From: Callipepla californica brunnescens
Taxonomy: Eukaryota > Chordata > Aves > Galliformes > Odontophoridae
Reading direction: 5' to 3'
NCBI GenBank assembly: GCA_023055505.1
Contig: JALIRH010000036.1
Location: 310,001 to 374,000, forward strand
DNA length: 64,000 bases
Shown: in pieces, positions 11,301 through 23,300 of the stretch
How positions within the stretch are numbered: the first letter of the stretch is position 1
Layout of the letters: each line of letters starts with the position of its first letter
Translations under genes and position numbers: made by a program
The notes under the pieces: model-generated
What the model was told of the DNA's origin: nothing
Database searches by the model: none
Seen by the model: only the letters and a program-made list of their open reading frames with translations

Positions 11301-14300
11301 TGATCTTAGTGGTGTTTTCCAACCTTAATGATTCCATTTTAGTCATTGATTTATAATCTTCTGGGTGTCCCACATTCAGTGGCCCTGTTATGCATCCTTA
11401 TCTTGGAGAGCTAGACCTCTTTTTGATGATGTGTGTTTTCTTTTGCTTGCCTGTGGTAGTGCCAGGACTTGGAGTCCTCGTCTTTCAGCTGGTGGAACAG
11501 CTTTCCAAGTGTGAGTGGGTTTAGGCACAAGTCTGAACAATTCAGATAGAGCAGCAAATTTCACGGGCTCTAAAGTCACTTAAAAATTAAAAACTAAATT
11601 AATATGCAGCGAAATGTAAATTACTGTTTAATAGAAAGCAAAACTGCACTCATAATGCTGATAACTTCCTCTGTAGCAAACATTCCCGACAGGCAATTTG
11701 CTTTGTCATTTGTTAAGCACGATTGCTTTCTTGAAACACCAGACTCCCAGCATGGTTAATTATCTAGTGGTAATACCCAGTCCAAGGAGGAGCATTCCTT
11801 AATTACATAGAGTTGAATCTCCTCAAATTGCAGCTTGAACAAACAGAAGCACAAATATTTCTTATCATGGAAATGAAGAGGGAGGGAATGATCTGAGCCG
11901 CTAACAGGCCGCCTTCGCTGTCCTGTGCCTTAGTGCTAACAGACCTGCATGGAGCTCACAGCAGAGCTGGCTGCATTTGTAGCAACTGGAGTCTGTGTAA
12001 TAAAATCAGAAACGTTTTTATAGGAGAGGGGGAGAAATATAGAATCATAGAATCACTTGGCTTGGAATGAACTATTAAAGGCCATCTGGTCCAGCTCTCC
12101 TGCAATGAACAGGGACACCGACAGCTCCATCAGGTGCTCAGAGCCCTGTCCAGCCTGACCTGAATGTCTCCAGGGATGGGGCATCCACCACCTCTCTTTT
12201 TATTTGTTGTCTGTGCCCTGATCCATAAAGGGCACATTCAAGTCATACCCAAACCTTATAGAGCTGAATGAGATTGCCTTAACTTCACCAAGGGGCAACT
12301 GAGCTGTCTCCCACAAGTCTTTTTTCAGGAAGTTTTTTCATATTAGCTCAGAATCGTCCATTGATTATTCCACAGATTGACATTGCTCCCTTCACCACTT
12401 GGGAGAGCTTTCTCTTCTTACTTAGCACTGTTTGTATTCTGGGTCCCAAGGACTATGTATGTATTTTTCACCAACCTGTAGTTTCTTGAGTAATTGAACT
12501 TTATGTTTGGTGCTGAACCAAAATGATTATAAAACCTAAGCACGCAAACAAAAAAAAACATGCACAGATGTCTTGGATGAACTACAGCTTTTTATTTTCA
12601 TTTCTCTTACAAAAATGTAGCTATGCATCTTCACCTACAATTCTGTAACTCCAACCGTGGGGAAAAAAAGAATAAAAAAACTTCCAGGTTCATCTGTGTG
12701 GCAGTTCTCAGTTTTATTTATCAACCAGTCTGGGGACAAGTACAATTGTAGATTATTTTGGGTACACAGCATATTTTCCCAGATCTTTCCATTACCCTGG
12801 GTAAAGGCCATTCCTCTTTCTTGAATTAGTTCATTGTGTTCTCCTGCTGCGATATCTACTAAGGATTGTGCCGTTAATCTGAAGTTACTACTTCTCAGAT
12901 TCACCAGGTCAAAACTGGAATTAGGCTGAAGTTGTATTTTTTTTTTTGTGTGTGCATAGGGGAGAGAAGAGGGTGTTACTGCTATTTTGCAATCACAAGT
13001 CTGGTTTGTGTTCCCGTAACATTTTCACCAAAGACAACTCAGCCCACTCAGTTCTTGATTATGTTGGACCATATGGGTGTTTGCAAAATGTTTCTGTGTT
13101 TGATAGTTGCGCACTGCTGAGACAGAGTGTGCTGTGGAGCTCCTTCATGGTGCAGTGGATCTGAGACTCACTTTAGAAACCTGATTTAATGAAACTAAGT
13201 TAAGAGTTAATGGGTTCTTGCTACCAGAGCACTGGAAGAGGCTGAGAAACATCTTGAGGTGTCTTGACATAAAAAACCACTCATTTACTGCTCTGCTTGG
13301 CTGCAAACAAAAGTGAAACCAAGTGTCCTTAGAGTAAGTGGTTAGCAGCCCTACTTGTGGCAGGGGGCTTGAAACTATAGCTGGTATTTGAGATCCTTTC
13401 CAACCTAAACCATTCTATGACAAGGGAAATCTGTCTGCCTTGGTGTTTTTGAGCCTTCTGTAGCTCTTGAAGCCCTTTGGGAAGATTGAGCTGTTCTTAT
13501 TCACTTGCATTCAGCCAAATGGAGTTTGGAGGATTATGGAGCCCAACTGCTGAGGCGATACCAAGAAAGATTAGTGGAGCACCTCACAGACACCCAGACA
13601 TTGCTGCGTGGGATTTCCACTGCACAGAGCCTATCTCCTGCTGACAGAGAGGTAAGTGGTATGTCTGCATGTTAGAGGAGATACTGGGAGCAGGGTGTCA
13701 CAAGGACTTGATTTACTAGCTGTTGTGGTTTGGTTTTGAGACAGTCCTTTGGCAGGCTTCAATTTGAAGATTCCTCCTTAGCATCAGAGAACGGGAGCAA
13801 AGCAGTTATATGCACAAAGGTGATCAGCAAGGAGGAATGGCTGAGCTGGGGACTGGGGAGAGATGAGCAACGAAATGTCCGGTGTGTTTCAGCAGAAGTT
13901 TGGGCTTTGAAGTGGTTGTTGCTTGGGTTGTGTTGTGAGCCAGGTCTCAAGCAGGGCAGGAGTAAGGGAAGGCTGGGGCTGGGGCAAACTGTGGCCTTGG
14001 CTAGGGCCGTACTGTGCAGATGGATGAAGTCAGTCGTTAGCACCTCACTGACGATCTTTTGAAGGCAATGGAACAGATTGTGAAGTGTGAGACCGGCTCA
14101 GGTGGCTTCGTCTCGCTCGTGTCTGCGGCGCTGGAGGAGCATTCTCTGTCTGTTTCTGTGGTCTGGCAGCTGCTGCTGGCTGTGCGAGAGGCCGAGCTGC
14201 CGCTGAACGTGCTCATGGAGGAGATCCAGAAAGAACCGGGCGCAGAGCTTTTCTTCCAAGCAGGTAACGGCCTCACTCTCCTCTGCACTTTTCCCACTGC

Positions 14301-17300
14301 TGGCAGAAGGTACTTTCTAAGTCCTTACTCTCCCCAGCTGCAAGTTTCACAGACCCTTTCACACTCCTTCCTTTGGTGTCTGGAAATACTTTTTTTTCCA
14401 GTGTGTCTCAAAAAATCATGTCTTTTTTGAAACAGTCAGTTGGTTATACACTGGAAAAACACTTCCATCCACAAATGCCACTACTTTGCTTGCGGCTCCG
14501 TGTGTTACAAGGGCCATAAGGTTTTGCTGTGAGCAAACCTTTTGAGAGCTGGCTGCCATCGTGTGCTAAAAAGCAGCTGAAGGCCCGTCAGACTGAAAAC
14601 ATGGGTTAAACTGGAGGTCTGTGTGCAGCCTCTCCCCTGTCCTCCCCAGAGCCTCGGCCTCTGGCTTTGAGTTTCCCTGCCAGCTGTGGGAATCTGTCAT
14701 TGCATTTCTCTACTTGAAAACATAACCTGTACTCTCCACTCCCTCCTCAGTTGCTGAAATCTCATGAAAATTAATGGGTTTGGGGTGAATGGGAGGGAGG
14801 CTGTGCACGTGCCCGTACATGAAGCTGAGATTCACTTGCCCATGATCAGATGTCTGTAGGATAGCTATCTACATCTGAACTCTGTTATCTCTGTGCTCAG
14901 TGCAGAGAAGTCAGCACTTCTGGTGCATGATGCGTGTGACTCCTTTTTATGTGATATCCTTACATGAGGCATCACTCTGCAAAATGTCAAAATGAGATAT
15001 CTAGAATTAAGGGAGAGAAGAAATCCTGTGTGTTGGGACAGTCGTGTCTGCCTTTTGAGGTTGTTAGCATTCTTTGGAAAGAGCTTTGGAAATCTCAGCT
15101 TTGGAAAACCTGATCTTCTCACCCAGTGTTGTATGAACATTGAGAAGTGAAGTCTGCTAGACTGATGTGTTTTAGGCTGGATGTCTGTCAGGCAGTCAGT
15201 GTAACCAGAGTTCTTTTGGATCTGCTCACTGTTCCTGCTCCATGAAGAAGGGACTCGTGGTGTTGACAGATCACTTTTAGCTAAGCAAAGCTACCTTGAT
15301 GTTCTCCCTGGATATTTCATTTTTCATATTGGGTTTTAAATACTTCTTATTCTCCTTTTCAGTTGCCACCAGTGAAAACACAGCCATTGAGATCATCCTG
15401 CGACACAGTGAACTCATCTCAGAGGCCATTAAGCAGAGAGCAAACCTGGAGGGCTTGGCTCCAGGGGAAGCAGGACTCACAGAAGCAGTAAAAGAGGTAT
15501 GAAGGGGTGATGCAGTGCATATGCCTTCTTTGGAGCCAGCACAGTTTGCATTCTAGAGAAAACTGTGCATGAAAGGCAGATTTACACATTAAGTGTACTC
15601 AGTGCTGTAAGACATTAAGAAACCTCTCTTTGATGGAGGTGGTTTTAAGTGAGCTAATGCCAAATCAGAAAGTCTGAGAATTGATTTATTATAACTTGTT
15701 TCAATTCAGAAATGCTCTCTGCTCATGCTTATACATCAGTGGAAGGGCAATGACTTGTTTGGAAAGATAATTTTATTCCTGGTTTCTCTGAGCAGGTTCC
15801 CAACAGTAAAGATGAAACAGAAAAAGGGGAACTGCCCTCATTCCCAGACCATCCCGACCCTTGACAGCCCAAATTTTTCTGTCTCATGATGTTTTCTTCT
15901 TCTCTAGCTACTGAGCATTTCTGCTCAAAAGGAAAGCTCAGAGGCCTCCTTGAAAGCAGCTCTGAGTGCAGCACAAGAGAAATCTGTCCCAGCCATCAAG
16001 ATCTGTCAGCTGCTGTGCAATGTCCACGAGTCTTTCCCAGACCTGCAGCCAGTGATGCAGGAGCTAGGGCATGTGGGTAAGGGATTAACAGACTTCCATC
16101 CTTCTGTGGTCAGTTACACATAACACTGTGAGTTTGGGGTATTTTGAGTGGTAGCAGACATCAGTATTGTGGTGCTGTATTGTGCTGACTTGCTGTATGT
16201 GCATAAGCTTCACAGGCTGATTGTGAAAAGCTCATATTCGAGTGCACTTGTCTCGTGAAAGGATGACAGTGATGGTGCACTTTGTAGTCCTAGACTATTT
16301 CCTGAGTTAATTGCCTCACCGTGCCTTAATTTGGTTTTGCTATATGTACATTTTCCAGAGTGAATGATCCCACAGGAGAGTCCCACAGCAGTAGGTGAGT
16401 GTTATGTACTGTAGCAGTCTGACAAAAGTACGAGTGGAGCATATGCAGATAGCAATTTCCTGAACTTCAGAAACAAATGAATATCAATAATGGTGTATGA
16501 GACCCTGCCCTGAGCTATGGAATTATTTCCAGCTGAGCTGAATTGTGTCTCTGCATCCATCATTTGAAGGAAGAATGCTTAACAGGATTCAGTGCTTTAA
16601 TGAAAAAAGATAACAGAGAGCCAGAAAGACAACTGCAGGTTTGCATTCTCTTGAAAAGGATGCAAATGTGGCTTGGTTCTTCTGTCTTCTCACATATGTT
16701 TTTATGTCACCACATTTCCCAGTGCATCCAAGTACAGATGTTTTGGGCTGCACAGTCTGATGGGATGCATACAATGTGGTTTTTATCTGAGCACGGACGC
16801 TGATTCAGCTCAGTCCATCCCCATTTACTTGTGGTGCCAGAGCTGCTTAGCATAGGCACTGTGGAAATACTCACAGACCGATGGCTAGTTGGAGTATGCA
16901 ACTTTTTATTAGTGTCTTGCCTTTTTTTTTTCAGGGGAAATTGGTTTGAAAGTTTGGGTCAGGAAAGTAACTGTTGTTTATGGATGAACACTAGCCTACT
17001 GGCTTTGCCATCATCTCATGTTTGTCAGTGACAGACAAAGCAAATGTTCCCTGTGTGCCAGGAATGGATAGGGAGAGAGTGGCCATTCATTAGTCTGCCT
17101 CTGTTCTTGAGTAATAGGGAGAAGTTGTTAGGGTGGTAGATGGGATTGGGTGCATGCATAGAAGGAATCAAGGACCAGGTTACTGCTTATAGAACTCCCT
17201 TTATCACTGAAGGTCTCCCTGAGAAATGTTCTACAATGTAGATCAAGTATTCATGCCCAGTTCAGATCTAGTTCCCCTCCAGAAGAGCTGCTGCCAATCC

Positions 17301-20300
17301 AGCTGGCCTTTTTGGCTGGTCATGGCTCTGATGAGGATTTCCAGAGACAAGGTGATTCCTTCTTATCTGCCATTCTTTCTCTGTCCCCTGCTGAAGCTCC
17401 AGTCACTTGCTTTACTTCCTTTGACCCTAACCAACTGCGGGATGTGCCAGGACTGGTGCCCTGGTGGCTCTAGATGAGGTAAGCCAACAAAAAATGCACG
17501 TGTCTTTGAACGTGCAGTCCACCTTAGCTGCTGGACACCTTGCACTGCTTACCAGTGAGGGACTTGGGGAGTCAGCTAAATTGCTCTGGCAGATGCCTGA
17601 TTCTCTGGCACCAATATCAAAGAGAGCAGACTGCTGTTACTGAGTGTCTTGCAGGGCTTCAAGCCAAGGAGAGGCTGAGGCATAAGCAGGCAAGAAACAA
17701 CATCAAAAACAAAAGTGCTGGAAAAATGGAAACTGCTTGGCAAAAGCATGCATTCTGTATGAATCGATCTGAGGAGAATTGCCGGTCACTGGTCCCTTCT
17801 TGTCATCTGATGATCTTTGCATTGACATTATATATCTTTATTTTGAGACTGATCTCCTCAGCTCTGCTATCACAGCTTATCAGCCCTGAGTGGTGCAGGT
17901 GGCATTCTGGATTACATGCGGCTCTTAGCATGAAATGTGAATGATAACTGAGGGCCTCGTGTTTAAGGAATGTGAGCCTCTACTTAAACAGAGGAAATCT
18001 TACATTTCTGAAAAGCATACATGCCCCAAAGAGTTGCATACAGTTTGCATTTCTGTTTGAAAGCTATCTTTTTTTACATCTCAATCACTGAAAGAAAGAA
18101 GAGGTATCTCTGCTACCTAATGTATATGAGCTGAGCAACTTGGAAAGCAGCAGGACTTCCTGTGGAGGAATGTGCATCCATCCTCCATCTCATTCAGCAT
18201 CATTAAAATAACGAGCTCATTTCTCCAATGGAGGTATGTTATGAAGTCTATTGGTTTCTTCTCTCTGGAGTAGCTGGAATGCTCTTGCTCTTGGCAGCTG
18301 GTACTTGCAAAGACAAGATTTGGCTCTTCCAGCCATCTCTTCACTAGTGAGCTGCTTTCCAGATCTCTTTAGAGTCACTTCTTGGGAGATCTTTCTTGTC
18401 AAGATGTGCCTAATTTTCGAATTTTAGAAATGTGTCAAGAACTCCCAATAAAAGGGTTTTCCTCTGCATAATCTTGAGTTTGAAAAACATGGTTGGGATT
18501 TAGCGTGGGCCTGAAACAGCTCTGCAAGCAAAACTCCTTTCTCTCCTGTAGAAGTTTTGATTATGGCTCTGTGCTTGTCAGCAACCATTTGTATGATCAT
18601 CAAGTGCTCACTGATATGGGATAAATGCAAAAAGGTACGTGGAATTTTCTTCCAGCTTGAAGAAGTGAGAGGCAGAATGGCTGTACTGTACATCAAGATT
18701 TTTTTTTTTTGGCTTCTGGAATCTGGTATCTGCCATAAGTTGCAAGCAGAGTAGGGCAGCTTCCAGGATTGCCAACTCAGCAGAAAGCTTATAAAGGAGG
18801 AAGAGAACACATGAGGAGATGCACGATAATTAACAGCAGGGTTTTGCTTCCAGTCCTGGTGTCTTTGCCACTGGAGAATGCAAAGTGAAACGAAGTCCTG
18901 GAGGACTGCACAGTCAGCAGTTCCTGCCTGAGGCATTTCTGATGTACACAGACCTACCATCCAAGATGCGTGTGTTATTCTGGCACAGGAGTGTTTGTAC
19001 CTACTCACTGATTTCACATGATCTACTTCAGTTTTTGTTCAGAACTGTTCTCTAGTGGTGGTAGCATCACCCTGCAGGAAGAGGGCCACTCTGATGTTTT
19101 TCACCATGAAGGTGAGCTGAGCTTGTGAGCTCTACCTGCCTTTATGACATAGTCTTGTGCTGTTGTGCAGGCTGGTGGCTTACCTGTACCTCTCCCAGAG
19201 ACATACTGCAACACATCTGTATCCTGATTAGTTCTTGAAGTACTCTGGACTGTGATTCTGAGCAGCACTATCGCAGGCATATGAGCCTTGAGTCTATGGC
19301 AGACTTGCTCACTTCAGTCTTACTCAGGTTATGCTCCTGCTGTTGTGGCACTTCTGGACATATCCAGTTCTGGCCTCTTTAGCACACATATCTTCATCCA
19401 CATTCATCCCTTTTTGATGTTCAACATTTCAAGATTCTTGTTTGCTTAAATCAGAAAAACTGTCAGTGGTGGTTATAGGGATGAGACAAGAGACCTTAGA
19501 GGTGAAGGGTGTTTATTGCTGTTTTGACAGAGGAGGACAAACTGGACAACGATTTTACAGTCTGCTTTATTCCCTTGACGTATTCAGGGGCTGATGGGTC
19601 ACCACTTGACATCTTAACATTTCTGAGTTGGTGTCCGTTGGAATATCTCATCTGTTTTCTGGTTGGTTGGTTGGAAATTATGGCTTATATCACTTTGCAG
19701 GGAGAAAACTTTGCTGAGCTCTTCCCCTAATGAGGAAGGCAGAAATGAAGTTTTGCAAATATGGGCTGAATTTCCTGTGCATTGGTGAAATAACTCTGCA
19801 GTGGTTTCCATGACCACAGAATTGCATGGTTCTTGTTATAACAAAGGAGCCAAATATATCTGTTTGTATTTTGATTTCTTCCATATGTGTATTCCATGTG
19901 GGTCTTTTCTGTAGATTGAGAACCTTGTGCTTTTTGAGATGATGGCGTTACAGGGACTCAGAAAAGCATTAGACTTTTAAAGAAATGAATGTAATGAGTG
20001 ATTTAAAATACCCCAGGGCCCTAACCAGAAGACTTGAAAGGGTTGTAGCAAGACTGTGTGTTATCTTTCAAGGAGTTTGTGTTTGGGAAGGATTACTGAG
20101 ATTTCTTGCTATTTTAATGGCTAGATATCAACTATCAATGGCTGACCTAGCGGCAGAGCATCATACCTGGGGCTCAGAACTTCAAACATGTCAGCACGAG
20201 CCCAACATCACGTGTCTGAGCTGGTGGCAAACTCTTAGAAACAACAGTTATTTCTGTTTTTGCCAGGGGAGGAGTGAGCTCTTTGAAAAACATGGTTGTT

Positions 20301-23300
20301 GCTCTGTCATCTAATTGAACCCTTTGTACACGTGGGTGGAATTCAAGAACCACTCCATACTTCATAGCATGGATTACCATGACTGCTTTCAGGCAGAGCC
20401 GTGTGCCACCACTGCGATGGACAGCATGTCCACTGGGCATCTCTTGCATGTGCATTCTTGCCGCGTAGGGATGATCTGCTGTGTAGGAGACCAGGGGTAC
20501 TCAGGCCTGGTCACCCCTCAAGCAGGAGTTGCTTTTTACGCAGGGCTCTTGACTGAGAGAAGTGGAGAGAAACCTGGAATCAGGAAGTGGAAGGTGAACA
20601 GTGAATCCCAAGTGGAAGCTCTGGACAAAGAAGAGGACAAGGCAAGAGGTGCTGCAATCAAGGAGCCAGAGAAAGCATCTTCCAAGAAGAGTTTCGTCTG
20701 TAAAGCCTGTGAGAAGAGCTTCCACTTCTACTGCCGCCTGAAAGTGCACATGAAACGTTGTCGGGTTGCGAGAGGAAAGCAAATCCAGTGTAAGGAATGC
20801 ACTGAAGTCATATCAACAAAGAAGGAGCTGGAGAAGCATCAGCTGGAGGTCCATGGAGCGGTGGGAATGGCCAGGAAGAAGAAGAAGCGTCTCCCTGTGA
20901 CCTGTGACATCTGTGGCCGGGAGTTTGCTCATGCTTCAGGTAGGGTTGGTGATAGCAGGTGAGAAGGGCTGGTTTTTTTTTCTGGGGCCCTGGCCACATA
21001 CTGGGTGAACCTGGATGATATAATAAAATGATAATCCGTAATCTTCTCCTCCCTGCAGCTCTGTGGGTGCCACATGTGGGAAATGCAGCTCAGCTTGTTT
21101 CTCCTGCCCCACTGAGCACAACCGCTTTCTGATTAGTTCTTCCCTAATTGGTTTTCCACATGGCTCATCAAGGAAAAGTGGGGCTACTGGTAAATTTAAA
21201 AGCCTCCAAAATAATTGAGCTGTTCCAGTTCTGTGGCTGGCTTAGCAGGTCCAGGAAGAGGTGTGGAAGCTCTCTGCCTTCCCACTGGCCAGCTCGCAGT
21301 GCCTTCTTGGGATGGAGACCTCTGTGCTGAGTGAAGCAGTGCGAGGTGCTTCTGGCAGGGCAGGTGGGAGCTGGCATTGGGTTGGTCTGCAGTTCACTAA
21401 CACTGCACCAGTGTCCTGCCCTTTTCACCAGGGATGCAGTACCACAAGCTGACCGAGCACTTTGACGAGAAGCCCTTCTCCTGTGAGGAGTGCGGGGCCA
21501 AGTTTGCAGCCAACTCCACGCTGAAAAACCACATGCGGCTGCACACTGGGGATCGGCCCTTCGTGTGCAAGCACTGCCTGATGACCTTCATGCAAGCCTC
21601 AGCCCTTGCCTACCACACCAAGAAAAAGCACTCTGAGGGTGAGCATTCCTCACAGGAGCCCATCCCCTGCTGGGGTGTGAGGCTTGGATCACCCCATCCA
21701 CTCTTTCCTGCCTTGCTTCTTCATCTGCCTCATTGCTACTGACCTATTTCCTGGTCTGTGCATGTCTTGGGTGAGCCTGAGTAGCAGGCTGCTCTCTGAT
21801 CTTCACCTGCATGGTTTCAACTGCTGAACATTCCCAGTCCCAGCACTGCCACTGCTCCATTCTGTCTTCTCCATGTTAGAAGTTTGCCCCCTGTTAAAGG
21901 GATCTTCCTCTTTCTCTGACTTACTTGTTTTTCTTCTGGGTAGCTCCACTCTGTCCCTTGAAATCTAAACTCGTGCAACGTCACTGCCTCTCTCTGGACC
22001 CACCTGCCTTCTCCCATCCCTCCTTCTGTCTGAATTTCCTATAATGTTTCATGTCAGCTCCTACACTCAGCCCCTTCCCCACAGGCAGGGCTTAGCCGTG
22101 CCCTTTTCAGCTCATGACTGCAGAGGATGTGTCACTGTGTTTGTAATGAATATGCTCAAGCATTACAATGTTGCATGAGCATGATGCAGTTGGGCAATTA
22201 ATTTTGAATGTGAGACACGCCAACATATAATACCTCCAGACACTCGAGGTCTCTGCTAATTGAATACTCCTTGTGCAGGCATGATTTCCTCTGGGACCTT
22301 TTCAACATGGTGTTGAATTGATCTGGCTATCTCAGGAAAGCCTGTGGAGTTTACGGTCTTGCAGAATCATAGAGTGGCTTGGGTTGGAAGGCATCTTGAA
22401 GCCTGTTTTTTTTTTTTTTCAGGCTGGTTGCTCCCCAACAGGTCAGGTTGCCCATGGCCTTGAGCACCTTCGGAGATGGAGCACCCACAGCTCTGGATAA
22501 TAGTGCCAGGGCCTCACTGCTCTCTGAGTGAAAAATTTCTCCTAAAAGCTGACTTAATTCCCTGTTTTAGTTTAAAGCCATTCCCCCTTATCCTCTTACT
22601 GTCAGACCACATAAAAAGTCAGACTCCCTCCTGATTCTAAGCTCTTTTTTAGTATTCTTGCCTCTCCTGAAATTAGGCATAGTCCAGCTAGAGCTCCTGC
22701 CCCTGGTTGGGCACAGACTCTCACTTTGGGTGTCCTTGCAGGGAAGATGTATGCCTGCCAGTACTGCGACGCTGTGTTTGCTCAGTCCATTGAGCTCTCA
22801 CGCCACGTTCGAACCCACACAGGGGACAAACCGTACGTCTGCCGGGAGTGTGGGAAGGGCTTTCGCCAGGCCAATGGGCTCTCCATCCACCTCCGGACCT
22901 TTCACAGTGAGTGTGACCAGCTGTCTCCCCAGCTTTGGGTGGCCCAGCCTGCAAGGCATGGCTTCTTCAGGGTTGTGGCAGAGCTGCCTTTTCCATGGGA
23001 CACATGTGCAGGTATTGCTAGTTCCCACAGACTGGCTGGGTGTCTCATGGTGGGATTTTCTCTCCCAAGAAAAGCAAGACTCTTTAGTGGTTGGGTGCTG
23101 TGGATAGGGTTATCCCAAAGAAAACATCAGAAGTGGCTTCCAACGGGCTATGGGCTGCTGGGAATTCAACATGGGAAGCTTTAGGTGTGTGCAAGGCCAC
23201 AGCCTTAGTGCTATTTTTCATCCAGGAAGTAACGAGCACTTCTTTTCCTTCTCTTTCCTCCCTCTATGAATTCTCCTCTCAATTCATTTCTTTTCTCCTT

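Larger units (their letters stand above)
10860..13514 (+). other. ZBTB40 intron, 2.7 kb
   Basis: It contains A-rich simple sequence (10,990-11,030), a plus-strand CR1 3' end (11,085-11,345), a minus-strand CR1 (12,039-12,200) and a short CR1 tail (13,352-13,421). No exon signal is seen. Confidence 0.8.
20940..22741 (+). other. Two ZBTB40 introns (20,940-21,431; 21,639-22,741)
   Basis: The first is unique sequence. The second carries a minus-strand CR1 3' end (22,362-22,645) interrupted by a T run. Confidence 0.8.

Noticed and set aside
15729..15974. Minus-strand frame opposite ZBTB40 exon 7
   Set aside because: Shadow of the coding strand.
18424..19017. 197-codon open frame on the minus strand
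   Set aside because: Longest frame antisense to the gene, but composition is not protein-like, no family is recognised and no supporting signals exist.
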